NCBI RefSeq assembly: GCF_947258575.1
Contig: NZ_CAMYIV010000012.1
Location: forward strand, 434,001 to 498,000
Direction of reading: 5' to 3'
DNA from: an uncultured Alcanivorax sp.
GTDB lineage: Bacteria; Pseudomonadota; Gammaproteobacteria; Pseudomonadales; Alcanivoracaceae
Length of the DNA stretch: 64,000 nucleotides
Below the pieces are notes generated by a model. That model did not search any database and was not told the DNA's origin. It worked only from the letters and a program-made list of their open reading frames with translations. Shown piece by piece: positions 8,942-17,332 of this stretch; the stretch's first letter is position 1, and each line of letters starts with the position of its first letter. A program made the translations under genes and the position numbers.

Positions 8942-9508
8942 ATGCGAAAACTGCCGTACATCCTGCCAGTGCTTCTGGCCCTTCTGGTTGCCGGCTGTGG
9001 CAAGCAGGAAAGCGACTTGCCAGTCAATACAAGGCTGGGTGGTGAGTTTACACTAACTGACCACAACGGCGAGCCTTTCAGCCAGGCACAGCTCAAGGGC
9101 AAGGTTTCCATCCTGTTCTTCGGTTACACCCATTGTCCTGACATCTGCCCGGCAGTGTTGGCCCGAGTGGCCCAGGTGTATCGGCAGTTGCAAGAGGCCG
9201 GTGAAGCAGGCCAGGTACAGCCTGTGTTTATTACCTTCGACCCGGAGCGAGATACAGCGGAGCACCTGAAGGAGTATTTGCCCTGGTTCAAGGCGGACAT
9301 CATCGGCCTGACCGGCAGCCTGGCGGAAATCCGCGAGGTGGCAACGCAATACGGGGTGGTGTTTATCAAGGATCAGGCGGAACAGGACTACCTGTTCACT
9401 CACAGTGACTATATTTATCTACTGGACGACCAGGGTCGGGTGCGCAAACTGTACCCGGCGGATTTCACCATTGACGAGGTGGTAACTGATGCCAAAAGCC
9501 TGCTTTAA
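8942..9508 (+). CDS. SCO1/SenC-family copper chaperone lipoprotein
   Basis: The 188-residue lipoprotein (lipobox VAGC, Cys19) has a thioredoxin fold. The copper-binding CxxxC is in GYTHCPDICP (Cys65, Cys69), and the conserved histidine is in FTHSDYIYLL near residue 153. SCO proteins deliver copper to, or keep reduced, the CuA site of cytochrome c oxidase subunit II in the periplasm. GGAGA lies 4 bases before the ATG. The gene overlaps the next one, a PCuAC chaperone, by 20 bases, which forms a two-gene copper delivery unit. In relatives SCO often closes the ctaA-ctaB cluster; here it is about 28 kb away from it. Confidence 0.93.
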   Translation: MRKLPYILPVLLALLVAGCGKQESDLPVNTRLGGEFTLTDHNGEPFSQAQLKGKVSILFFGYTHCPDICPAVLARVAQVYRQLQEAGEAGQVQPVFITFDPERDTAEHLKEYLPWFKADIIGLTGSLAEIREVATQYGVVFIKDQAEQDYLFTHSDYIYLLDDQGRVRKLYPADFTIDEVVTDAKSLL

Positions 9509-9935
9509 CGCTCTGTTGGCAGGCGCCGTGCTGGCCCTTGCCGTGCCTGCTCACGCGGAGCTGACGTTTTCCGACCCCTGGTTACGTGCGGTGCCACCGG
9601 TGTCGCCGACCATGGCGGGTTATGCCACGTTGAACAATACCGGCGAGGATACCGTGATCATTACCGGTGTCAGCACCCCCGTTGCCGGCCACACCATGCT
9701 GCATGATGTGGAAACCGCCGCTGACGGCAGTCGCAGGATGGTGCACCTGCATCACCTGGCAATCCCGGCCGGAGAGAGCCTGGTACTGGCACCGGGGAAC
9801 AGGCATCTGATGCTGATGAAACTCACACAGGTCCCGGCTCCCGGGGACAGTGTGGAAGTTTGCTTTCATCTGAATGGCGGGCAGGATGCCTGCGCGGCGT
9901 TCCCGGTAAAACGAGCGTCCCAATCTGACGGTTGA
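9489..9935 (+). CDS. Periplasmic PCu(A)C-type copper chaperone
   Basis: A 148-residue protein with a cleavable signal peptide (ending AHA, about 24) and the DUF461/PCuAC fold. The copper ligands are visible as HTMLHDV (about 75-81), a methionine with following histidines in MVHLHHL (about 92-98) and GNRHLMLMKL (about 110-119), the His/Met pattern of this family. It passes Cu(I) to the CuA centre of cytochrome oxidase, usually together with SCO, encoded by the overlapping upstream gene. Confidence 0.9.
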   Translation: MPKACFNALLAGAVLALAVPAHAELTFSDPWLRAVPPVSPTMAGYATLNNTGEDTVIITGVSTPVAGHTMLHDVETAADGSRRMVHLHHLAIPAGESLVLAPGNRHLMLMKLTQVPAPGDSVEVCFHLNGGQDACAAFPVKRASQSDG

Positions 9936-10018
9936 ACCCGGTTCTTTTTTACGGATAATGCCATGCTTTATTCGTAGTCGTTATGTGATTAAAACGGCTA
10001 TAAAAGCGTGGGGGATCT

Positions 10019-11257
10019 ATGAAGAAGGTATTATCCGTGATGCTGGGTACTTTACTGAGTGCGGGCCCTGTCTGGGCCCAGACTCCGGAAGGTGATGTCC
10101 AGCAGAGGCTGCGTGATTATGAGCAGCGCCTGGAACAGCTCGAAAAGCAGCAGTTTGATAATACCCTCAGCGATGCTGCTGACCGGATCCGTATCAACGG
10201 TTTTCTCTCTGCTGGCATGTCCCGGGCCGAGGTGGACACCACCTCTGGTTCTGCCAGCTACATCGATGGCGCCAGTGATAAATGGAGCCATGATTCCCTG
10301 ACTCGCGCTGGCGTACAGTTCAATGCCGAGCTCAGCGACCGGGCGGAAGCTGTGGTGCAGCTGTTTGCGTCCGGCGATGACGAATTCAACGCGGAATTGC
10401 AGTGGGCTTATCTGGATTATCAGGTCAGCGATTCTGTGAGCATGAAAGCGGGGCGTATCGTGGCGCCGTTCTACATGCACTCCCAGTACATCGATGTGGG
10501 CTATGCCTACCCGTGGGCCAGCTTGCCGGCGGAGGTGTATCAACTGGCACCGGTGAAAACCATGGAGGCGGTGGAAGCCTCCTGGCGTTTCACTAGCGGG
10601 CCTGTGTCACACCGTCTTTCCGGGTTCTGGGGTTCCAGTACCGTGGATGGCGGTGAGCGTGTGGCCAATGCCCAGTTCCAGGCCGATGACCTGAGCGGTG
10701 TGAATTTTACCAGCTACTGGCGTAACTGGACGGCGAGAGCCGCCTACACCGCTGCGGACGTTTCCGTCAGCCAGCAGGATTTGCAAGGTGCCCTTGGTTT
10801 CCCGCCTGCCGTCCTGGGGCTCTCCTTTGATGATGTTTACACCTATTTTGCGGGTGTCGGGCTGCAATACGATGACGGTAGCTGGTTTTTCTCCGCGGAA
10901 AAGGCGCGGCTGGATTTTGGTAACTGGTACCCGAGCAGCGAGAGTGGCTACGTCACAGTGGGCAAATACCTGGGCAAGTGGATGCCCATGGTCACCTGGG
11001 CAGAAGTGACGCCTCGTGATCTGGATAGCAGCCTTCCGGCTGCCCTGAATAATGGCCTGGCGGAACAACAGAAGAGCTGGACCGGTGGGCTGCGCTATTC
11101 CCTCACCGACTCCATCGCCCTGAAAGGGGAGGTGAGTTATTACTACGATTTTTCCGATAGTGATGTTACCACGTCCGGGTTCTTCTTCACCGACGGAGGC
11201 CAGCTTGAAGACGATCATGCCACGGTGATTCGCCTCAGCGCGGATCTGGTTTTTTAA
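10019..11257 (+). CDS. Outer membrane porin-like protein
   Basis: The 412-residue protein has a signal peptide (cleavage after PVWAQ, about 21) and a short coiled-coil (LRDYEQRLEQLEKQQ, about 29-43). It then shows beta-barrel-like alternation with aromatic girdles and ends in a terminal phenylalanine (SADLVF), typical for BamA recognition. The motif AELQWAYLDYQVSDSVSMKAGR is common in trimeric-porin-like barrels. A small phosphate-binding-like protein follows 12 bases downstream, and the two probably form an operon. The substrate cannot be read from the sequence; phosphate or another anion is possible. Confidence 0.75.
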   Translation: MKKVLSVMLGTLLSAGPVWAQTPEGDVQQRLRDYEQRLEQLEKQQFDNTLSDAADRIRINGFLSAGMSRAEVDTTSGSASYIDGASDKWSHDSLTRAGVQFNAELSDRAEAVVQLFASGDDEFNAELQWAYLDYQVSDSVSMKAGRIVAPFYMHSQYIDVGYAYPWASLPAEVYQLAPVKTMEAVEASWRFTSGPVSHRLSGFWGSSTVDGGERVANAQFQADDLSGVNFTSYWRNWTARAAYTAADVSVSQQDLQGALGFPPAVLGLSFDDVYTYFAGVGLQYDDGSWFFSAEKARLDFGNWYPSSESGYVTVGKYLGKWMPMVTWAEVTPRDLDSSLPAALNNGLAEQQKSWTGGLRYSLTDSIALKGEVSYYYDFSDSDVTTSGFFFTDGGQLEDDHATVIRLSADLVF

Positions 11258-11269
11258 GGGGGAATGGCC

Positions 11270-11677
11270 ATGAAAAAAATACTATTTTCATTGCTCCTGA
11301 TGCTGGCGGCAGCGGCCCAGGCAGAACCGGTGGTGGTGGTGTCCGCCAACAGCGGTCTCGATGCACTGACTCAGGATGAAGTGCGACAGATCTTCAATGG
11401 CCAGACCCGCCGGGTATCCGGTGCCTCGGTGAAGCCGCTGGACTTGCCGTCACGGGGCCGTGCTCGAGATAATTTTTACCAGCAGGTGCTCGGCAAGAGT
11501 GCCGAGCAGATGAAAAGTTATTGGGCGAGGATGATCTTTACCGGCCGGGGGATGCCGCCCCGGGAAGTCTCCAGTGAACAGGAGATGGTTCTGCTGGTGG
11601 GTAGCAACCGGAACTTTGTCGGTTATCTGGATGCAGCACTGGTGACCCCGGATCTGAAAGTGGTCTATCGGCCCTGA
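11270..11677 (+). CDS. Small periplasmic phosphate-binding-like (PstS/PBP-like) protein
   Basis: A 135-residue exported protein (signal to about AQA, 18) resembling one lobe of PstS-type binding proteins: LTQDEVRQIFNGQTR and KSYWARMIFTGRGMPP are typical of this short family. It is about half the length of a complete PstS and has no permease or ATPase beside it. The start was set at 11270 rather than the in-frame ATG at 11264, because the ribosome site AAGGGGG ends at 11262, one base before the first ATG but seven before the second. Its partner is likely the porin upstream. Confidence 0.75.
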   Translation: MKKILFSLLLMLAAAAQAEPVVVVSANSGLDALTQDEVRQIFNGQTRRVSGASVKPLDLPSRGRARDNFYQQVLGKSAEQMKSYWARMIFTGRGMPPREVSSEQEMVLLVGSNRNFVGYLDAALVTPDLKVVYRP

Positions 11678-11706
11678 CGTTTTCTGTTGTTGTTCACATA
11701 CCCCTT

Positions 11707-11732
11707 GCCCGCCTCATTGGCGGGCTTTTTTT
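11707..11732 (+). terminator. Rho-independent terminator of the porin operon
   Basis: GCCCGCC and GGCGGGC form a 7-bp stem with loop TCATT, followed by seven T residues. It is a textbook intrinsic terminator 30 bases after the stop codon. Confidence 0.9.
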
Positions 11733-11815
11733 GTTCATCATTCTTATTGTTTTTCCTACATTAACCTCCGCGTTTTCCGGTGTTACGGATCGCTGTGCGG
11801 TCATAGACTGCCTGC

Positions 11816-12754
11816 ATGCGATTTCTGATTATCTTGTTGTGTCTGCTGGCCGCGACAGCGCTGTCGGCGGATTGTCGAGGTCTTGCCCCGGCCCGGAGTA
11901 TTCCCGCCCCGCAAGCGAATGAATGGACTCTGGCGACGCTGAACCTGTGGCGGCTTCGCGATACCCGCAAAGACAGCCGGCTGGATGAACCGCTTTCCGA
12001 GGCTGTGTTGAACAGGCGAATACAGGCGCTGGCTGGGTTTATTGCCGGCCCTTTGCAGGCGCCCCATATGCTGGCTGTTCAGGAAGTGGAAAATCGTGAG
12101 TTACTCGAGGCCCTGGCGGTACGCCTTGCCAGGCACGGCTGGCGTTACCGCGTCGCACTGAAAGAGGGCAATGACCCTTCCGGCATGGATGTGGGGCTGC
12201 TGTATCGGCAGCCGGTGCGGATTGCGTCGGTGGACCGTCTGTTTGCGGAGCAGGGCTTTCACGGCCATGCATTGTTTTCCCGTCCACCCCTGCGCGTGAC
12301 GGTGCAAGAACCCCGGCAGTTGCAGTTGGTCGTTGTGCACTTGCGTAGTGCGCGAGGTCTGCACAAGTCACGGGTTCGGCAAAAAAGGCAGCGTCAGGCC
12401 GCGTTGCTGGCCAGCTGGGCCATTGAGCAAAGTGGGCCGTTGATAATGGCCGGTGATTTCAACAGCACCTGGGGCGCCGGGCGTATCTCGGCAAGCTATA
12501 GGCGTTTTGCGCAATCCGGTCTGTTCAATCTGTGGCAACGGCTGCCAAAGCGGGAACGTTACAGTTTTCGTCACCGTTGCCGACCACAGGCCCTGGACCA
12601 TATCTGGGTGTCACCGGATTTGGAAACGTCTGTCATCACAATGGCGGTAAGCCGTGGCAATGCAGGTCGCTATCACAGCCTCTATGGCAGCCAGGGGGTG
12701 GCGCCGGTATCGGATCATGATGCGCTGGTAGTGTACTTTTCTGCAGAGAGGTAA
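11816..12754 (+). CDS. Secreted endonuclease/exonuclease/phosphatase-family protein
   Basis: The 312-residue protein has a signal peptide (about 1-18) followed by a full EEP domain. ATLNLWRL (about 40) holds the first metal-site Asn, AVQEVEN (about 84-90) the metal-binding Glu, VVHLRS the catalytic His, GDFNS (about 214-218) the Asp/Asn pair, LDHIWVS the late Asp, and SDHDALVV the final Asp-His. All catalytic positions are present, so it is probably an active metal-dependent nuclease or phosphodiesterase outside the cytoplasm. The substrate is unknown. It stands alone between a terminator and a convergent porin gene. Confidence 0.85.
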   Translation: MRFLIILLCLLAATALSADCRGLAPARSIPAPQANEWTLATLNLWRLRDTRKDSRLDEPLSEAVLNRRIQALAGFIAGPLQAPHMLAVQEVENRELLEALAVRLARHGWRYRVALKEGNDPSGMDVGLLYRQPVRIASVDRLFAEQGFHGHALFSRPPLRVTVQEPRQLQLVVVHLRSARGLHKSRVRQKRQRQAALLASWAIEQSGPLIMAGDFNSTWGAGRISASYRRFAQSGLFNLWQRLPKRERYSFRHRCRPQALDHIWVSPDLETSVITMAVSRGNAGRYHSLYGSQGVAPVSDHDALVVYFSAER

Positions 12755-12804
12755 CGACAGGTTTGGCGTGTTGCCTGAAGCGCGGGGGATGTTGCGTGGA
12801 AGGT

Positions 12805-12863
12805 AAAAAGACGCCGCGGGGTTGCTTGCGTGTTTGCGAGGACCAGGGAGAGCCCCGCGGCGT
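12805..12863 (-). terminator. Terminator of the TorF-type porin gene
   Basis: An 11-bp perfect stem (12811-12821 ACGCCGCGGGG with 12853-12863) lies 40 bases beyond the stop of the minus-strand gene. On the minus strand it is followed by CTTTTTACC. The loop is about 31 bases. It may also stop the convergent EEP-family gene. Confidence 0.7.
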
Positions 12864-12902
12864 TAAACAGTGGGCGGCGTGAGCCGCCCGTTTTCTTGGT
12901 GC

Positions 12903-13577
12903 TTAAAGCGCGAACTCGTAAGAAACGCTCATGACCAGGTCGTCGTCGTAAGTGTTGTCTTCTTCCTGATCAACGATCTTGGACAGAGTGAAGGTGAACT
13001 GATCGGTAACGGCGTAGCCCAGATCCACGTGAGTGTAATCGCTGTCGTCAGCTTCAAAGTCATAGAAGCCTACGGTGGCGGAGTACTTGTCGTAGCCGTA
13101 ACCCACAGCAAAGTAATCGCTTTCGTAATCTTCATCACCGCCCTTGCCGGAGTTGCCTACACCGATGAAGGCGTCAGCGCTCAGGCCGGCAAAACCTACA
13201 CCCAGGTGTACTTCCTGGAAGTCAGCGCCAGATGCAGGGTTGTCGCCTGCGGTGCCGCCAGCGGTGTAGTTATAGTCGATGTAGCTGATGTCGTAGCTCA
13301 GACCTTCAATCTCGCCACCGAAACCGGCGTACAGGTCGTACTCGGTGTCGTCGGTTTCAGAAGATGCCCAGGCACCAGCGTACAGACCGGAAGTGTGGGA
13401 GTAGTCAACGCTACCGTATACCGCAGCGCCGTCGGTCAGTTGCTGACCACGCCACAAGTACTGGCTGGAAGCGCCCAGGGTACCACTGACTTCAGCAGCA
13501 GCGATGGCCGGAGCCAGGCTGGCAGCCACGATGGAAGCGGCCAAAACGGTTTTCTTCAGACCAAATACGTTTTTCAT
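12903..13577 (-). CDS. TorF-family putative outer membrane porin
   Basis: A 224-residue protein with a signal peptide (MKNVFGLKKTVLAASIVA, cleavage after AIAAA at about 25) and a small beta-barrel of the TorF/Gcw_chp type. SSQYLWRGQQLTDG is the characteristic first segment, and the C-terminus is SYEFAL. The mature protein is strongly acidic (many Asp and Glu in the loops), as often seen in marine bacteria. The ATG at 13577, preceded by AAGAGGG, replaces a longer frame start that would put 31 non-signal residues in front of the signal peptide. Confidence 0.8.
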   Translation of the reverse strand: MKNVFGLKKTVLAASIVAASLAPAIAAAEVSGTLGASSQYLWRGQQLTDGAAVYGSVDYSHTSGLYAGAWASSETDDTEYDLYAGFGGEIEGLSYDISYIDYNYTAGGTAGDNPASGADFQEVHLGVGFAGLSADAFIGVGNSGKGGDEDYESDYFAVGYGYDKYSATVGFYDFEADDSDYTHVDLGYAVTDQFTFTLSKIVDQEEDNTYDDDLVMSVSYEFAL

Positions 13578-13747
13578 GTGCAACCCTCTTAACAAGTCTA
13601 ATTCGTTCAATGTGCGCTGGTGACGCACCGCCTTTTCGGCTCGAAAAAGATATTGCAGAGAGCGTGCCAACTATTTTTTGTTTATATAAAACAGCAGCTT
13701 GATGGTTTCGCAGGAAGAAAAAGGGGGTTTAACAAAGGGGAAACAGA

Positions 13748-13785
13748 CAATGCGGTGCGCGAAATTGGTGCTGCGCACCGCATTG
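13748..13785 (-). terminator. Hairpin 3' of a lipoprotein gene
   Basis: A perfect 13-bp stem (CAATGCGGTGCGC with GCGCACCGCATTG) around a 12-base loop lies ten bases after the stop of the minus-strand gene at 13795. The following minus-strand bases, TCTGTTTCCCC, are only moderately T-rich. Confidence 0.6.
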
Positions 13786-13794
13786 GTGCGCATA

Positions 13795-14265
13795 TTATGG
13801 GCACTGCCAGTCCGTGAGCACGGCATCCACACTGGCGCCGCTGGCGTCTTTCAGTGACAAACCACATTGACCGTTCTCATGGACAAAGTGCGCCTGGTAG
13901 TCGCCGCCGGCCTGAGGGGCAAACTGCAGGGCTACTTTGCAGCGGTCACGGCTATTGTCAGCCTGACGGCGGTTATACATGACGCCGATGCGGGTGGCCG
14001 GGGCAATATCGACCGTAGTGGTGACCTGGGGGCTTTTCTTCATGGTTTTCAGTAAATCGTCCAGGGCTCCTCCGCTAACCGGGTTTTGCGACAGCGCGTA
14101 TTCCGTTGATTTGAAGCCCTTGCCGGGCACACAGACCACCGGTTGAGCGGCTGTATTGTTGCTGGTGAAGGTGACCTGGGCGGTATCTCCACTGGTCGGT
14201 GGCTGGTAATTCAGGTGCTGACAGCCGGCCAGCAGGGCCAGGGGGGCAAGTATCAGGGCTTTCAT
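13795..14265 (-). CDS. Small lipoprotein of unknown function
   Basis: A 156-residue protein with lipobox LLAGC (Cys15), then a soluble domain with four further cysteines (Cys44, Cys108, Cys133 and Cys155) that could form two disulfides. The domain is beta-rich (TAQVTFTSNNTAAQPVVCV, RIGVMYNRR). The family was not recognised. AAGGA lies 8 bases upstream of the ATG. It is followed by a strong hairpin and has its own transcription unit. Confidence 0.6.
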   Translation of the reverse strand: MKALILAPLALLAGCQHLNYQPPTSGDTAQVTFTSNNTAAQPVVCVPGKGFKSTEYALSQNPVSGGALDDLLKTMKKSPQVTTTVDIAPATRIGVMYNRRQADNSRDRCKVALQFAPQAGGDYQAHFVHENGQCGLSLKDASGASVDAVLTDWQCP

Positions 14266-14411
14266 GGTGTGTCCTTATCGAGGCGTTTGGCAAAGTGTAA
14301 GTCAGCCGGGCGGCGGACCCAATGGGCTTTTCTGTTGCAAGGTCGGGGCCATGAATGACGTCTGGCGTATCCGGCGCGCGCAGAGGGGCCGCTTTTGCAC
14401 AGGACCAGCGG

Positions 14412-15458
14412 TTAGTCAGCATCCCCAAACCAGTGGGCAATGGCCTGCCGGGTCAGCGCCGATTTTTCCCGAGTAGTGGGTAGCCAGTTGCCGGCGTTGG
14501 CGGTCATGGCGGTGAGAAATTCGAACAGGGGCAGGTGCTGGCGCAGTACCCGGTGATGGCGGTGGCCGATTACCGGATTGAAATAGCCGAAGAAATCCAG
14601 CATCTGCCGCGGGTTCTTGCGCACCCATAGCCAGGAGCCCATTTCCAGGGTGAACGGCAGGAAGGTGTGATGCGGTGCCCGCTCCTGGGCGTCGTCGTAA
14701 AGGTAGTCCCACAGATCACCATGGGTGGTGTAGTTCACTGACTGTGGCTCGATCAAGTAGGGATGATGATGAGGGTAGGTGTCCTCAAAATGCTGTTTGA
14801 GCCGGAATACCTCGCCGATATGGGGAATGGGACGATGGCTGCGGGCGTAACAACACCAGATGCGGTCGCGCCGACCAAAGCCGCTGTGGCAGTCCAGGCT
14901 CATGGAGAACGGTGCTGGCATCAGTTTTTCCTGCACCACACGAATCACCGCCTGGGCCTCCGGTTCCATGGGCGCACCACTTTTTCCCCGGTACCAGGGC
15001 AGATGGCGACTGATGCGGTGGCCGCCTACCAGAAAGGGCACCCGGCCCATGGCATCAATAGGGGCGTTACGCATCAGATCCACGCCATTGGGGTTGCTGC
15101 GGGTGCGCTTCCAGATACCGCCCGGATTGATCATCGGCATGAACACCAGCCGCACCTGCTCCAGCCGCCGGTGGAGCTGATCGTCCCACTGCAAACGATG
15201 AATCAGACTGTGCAGCCAGGACATCAGCACCTGGCTACCGATCCGCTCTACACCATGAACGCCACCAAAAAAACCGATGACCGGCACACCGGGAGAGGTG
15301 CTGCCCATTTCGATCACCCGCACCGGCAATGACAACTCACCCATGGGCACCTCATGAACCGTGGACACGCGCAGGTGACGTTCACCATGACGAATCAGGG
15401 CATCCAGGTGCAGGAGCTCGGGCAGATGGCGTTGCAGCAGGTAGAGCTTGTCTTCCAT
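14412..15458 (-). CDS. M14-family zinc carboxypeptidase
   Basis: A 348-residue M14 metallopeptidase without a signal peptide. The zinc ligands are in GGVHGVERIG (HxxE, about 68-72) and in SLDCHSGFG (His near 192). The substrate-binding region holds NPGGIWKRTRSNPNGVDLMRN. The catalytic Glu is probably in TLEMGSW (about 270). The NP(x)G(x8-12)R(x2)N arrangement is typical of carboxypeptidases acting on peptides or murein tripeptides. The start at 15458 (MEDKLYLLQRH) is preferred to a longer frame with a proline-rich tail. The substrate is not known. Confidence 0.8.
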   Translation of the reverse strand: MEDKLYLLQRHLPELLHLDALIRHGERHLRVSTVHEVPMGELSLPVRVIEMGSTSPGVPVIGFFGGVHGVERIGSQVLMSWLHSLIHRLQWDDQLHRRLEQVRLVFMPMINPGGIWKRTRSNPNGVDLMRNAPIDAMGRVPFLVGGHRISRHLPWYRGKSGAPMEPEAQAVIRVVQEKLMPAPFSMSLDCHSGFGRRDRIWCCYARSHRPIPHIGEVFRLKQHFEDTYPHHHPYLIEPQSVNYTTHGDLWDYLYDDAQERAPHHTFLPFTLEMGSWLWVRKNPRQMLDFFGYFNPVIGHRHHRVLRQHLPLFEFLTAMTANAGNWLPTTREKSALTRQAIAHWFGDAD

Positions 15459-15558
15459 AGGCGGGGGACGGGGACAGGCAAAGAGGATCACACAGGGTAA
15501 CGACGGTAGATAACAGGAATGTGACGATGCCTGACCTGCATGTTATCACCTGGGTATC

Positions 15559-15812
15559 TACGGAGCCGCTGTAGGAGCGGATCTTGAGCCGCGAACCTCG
15601 CGAAGCGAGGAAATCGACCGAAGGGCGATCAGGGATTTCTGGGCTCGACAGGTTTCTCTAGAAGGAGCCGGTGGTTGCCTTGCACATTTCCTTCGCTGTC
15701 GCTCGGATTCGCACCTCAAGAGGTGTTATTCGCTGCGCTCACCCCTTCGGGGCCGCCCTGCGGGCGTTACTCCGCTACGCTCCGTTCCTACGGCGGCGCT
15801 GTAGAGAGATTG
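15559..15812. repeat. Composite REP-like repeat in a 450-bp gene-free stretch
   Basis: Two facing repeat units lie between the M14 gene and the next gene. Unit A (about 15559-15657) contains CCGCTGTAGGAGC and ends in GCTCGACAGGTTT; the same A unit lies at 31871-31983. Unit B (about 15700-15812) contains TTCGCACCTCAAGAGGTG, GTTACTCCGCTACGCTCCG and TTCCTAC; B units also lie at 35478-35590 and 47365-47437. Short frames open through the unit are repeat sequence, not genes. No other feature is seen in 15459-15910. Confidence 0.8.
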
Positions 15813-15910
15813 GCAGTTTTTCTTCACCAAACCGTGACGCCACTGTCAGCGAACCGTCACGTCATTTTCCTAGTGTGGCCCCAGGATAGTCCTGCAACGG
15901 ATAAGAGCCT

Positions 15911-16669
15911 GTGGCGATGCCCATGACAATGCCTCTTGAGTCTGCTTGCTCGCTGCGAACCGGGGATTTGTTATTGTTCTCGGGTCGTGGTTTTACCAGT
16001 GAGGTGATCCGGGTCTTTACCCGTAGCCCCTGGAGTCATATCGGTATGGTGGTGCACCTGCCTGGCAATCCCGACCCTCTGGTTCTTGAATCCACCACCC
16101 TCAGTGAATCGTCGGATGTGACCCTGGGGTGCCCGGTGGCCGGGGTGGCGTTGGTACCCTTGGTGGACAAGTTGCGCGATTACCCGGGTACCGTGGCGTT
16201 GCGTCGTCGGCATGGCCCCCCCTTGAGTGACCGCCAGCAGCAATTGCTGGCGCGGATGGTAAAACGCCTGCTTCATCGTCCCTACAAGAACTACGTGCTG
16301 TGCAATGCCCTGGATGTGCTGACAGGCTTTACCCGCAAGCCGGATCAGCGTGGCTGGTTTTGTTCGGAGCTGGTGGCGGAACTTTATCGACGACTGGGCT
16401 GGTTGCCCCGCCAGACCCGTGCCAGCACCCTGGTGCCGGGGCATTTCGGATCCCGCCATATGCGACTTCAACACGGCAAGCTGGGCGCGGTGGAGTTCCT
16501 CAAGGCCGGATCGCAGGCAATCGCTATCCGCGCCCGTGTCAGTGTTACAGCCAGCGCCGTACCCGTTGCCGATAGGCCTGCCATTGCTCCCCGAACTGCT
16601 GAGCATGAAAGGCTTCTTCCGCCGCAATCACATGCTGCTGGATCACCCAGACAATCGGTACCAGCATGA
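15911..16669 (+). CDS. YiiX/permuted papain-like (NlpC/P60 superfamily) protein
   Basis: A protein of about 250 residues whose first 210 match permuted NlpC/P60-type enzymes of the YiiX group. The catalytic His is in SPWSHIGMVV (about 40-47) and the catalytic Cys in GWFCSELVAELYRRLGW (about 152). An early turn, LRTGDLLLFSG, is also typical. Such proteins are thought to cleave amide or thioester bonds; the substrate is unknown. The start is unsure: GTG at 15911 or ATG at 15917, 15923 or 15929, with AAGAG upstream. The last 40 or so residues are antisense to the convergent methyltransferase gene and look low in structure. Confidence 0.7.
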   Translation: MAMPMTMPLESACSLRTGDLLLFSGRGFTSEVIRVFTRSPWSHIGMVVHLPGNPDPLVLESTTLSESSDVTLGCPVAGVALVPLVDKLRDYPGTVALRRRHGPPLSDRQQQLLARMVKRLLHRPYKNYVLCNALDVLTGFTRKPDQRGWFCSELVAELYRRLGWLPRQTRASTLVPGHFGSRHMRLQHGKLGAVEFLKAGSQAIAIRARVSVTASAVPVADRPAIAPRTAEHERLLPPQSHAAGSPRQSVPA

Positions 16670-17006
16670 TCAGCATCCCTGGGCTGTGCTGGTTCAGTGC
16701 CATGGCCAGGTACAGGGCAGTAAAGCCCAGGTAGATGGGATTGCGGCTCAGCCGGAACACGCCCCGGGTAAGCAGTTGGCTGGCCGGGCGATGGGGGACC
16801 AGGGTGGTGCGTGCCAGGCGCAGCTGGATGACGGCGGCCAACACCAGGGCCGTGCCGATCACCGCCAGGGCCAGGATCACCCAGCGGGCCCCGGGAAACG
16901 TCGGGGCGGGCAGGGTAAGGGCTTGATCAATGCCATAGCCCATCAGCAGGCCGCCCAGGTATAGGGCTGGCGGCGGCATCATGACGTGCGGGTGCTCAAG
17001 GGACAT
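16545..17006 (-). CDS. Isoprenylcysteine carboxyl methyltransferase-family membrane protein
   Basis: A 153-residue protein with four hydrophobic segments and the family signature LLTRGVFRLSRNPIYLGF (about 80-97). In the ICMT/phospholipid methyltransferase superfamily this segment forms part of the S-adenosylmethionine site. The bacterial role of these short members is not established. The ATG at 17006 is preferred to an upstream TTG because MSLEHPHVMMPP leads straight into the first helix and AGG lies upstream. The 3' end overlaps the convergent YiiX-like gene by 125 bases. Confidence 0.75.
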   Translation of the reverse strand: MSLEHPHVMMPPPALYLGGLLMGYGIDQALTLPAPTFPGARWVILALAVIGTALVLAAVIQLRLARTTLVPHRPASQLLTRGVFRLSRNPIYLGFTALYLAMALNQHSPGMLIMLVPIVWVIQQHVIAAEEAFHAQQFGEQWQAYRQRVRRWL

Positions 17007-17332
17007 GGCGATAACCTGTTGACAGAAAAAGGAGGTGAGGACAAACAACCAGTGAGAATTCTAAACGCTATGACAGCCGTCCGCCTGCCCGGTGGCAAAC
17101 TTTACGAGGTTTTCTATTGATCATTTCGAAAAAGCTGGGTTATGGTAATTCGAATCCCGCCATTGCGGGAGTGATCGCGATCAAAAGCTGTTACAGCTGC
17201 TGCAACTGAACCGCCAAAAGGCTTAAACCAATGGCGGCAGGCGCAGGCGTCACTCTCGCTTTATCAGGTAAGAGCCAGATCTGACGCCCCAGCCAAATGC
17301 CGCCCGAGACGCAACCGTCACAGGGGATACGC

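Noticed and set aside
15671-15926. Short open frames across the repeat region with Arg-rich translations
   Set aside because: They are translations of the dispersed REP-like unit; related frames appear at other copies and have no ribosome sites.
17131-17200. tRNA-like string TTCGAATCCCGCC upstream of the PIN-PhoH gene
   Set aside because: Only the T-arm-like word is present; no acceptor stem, anticodon arm or D arm can be folded around it.
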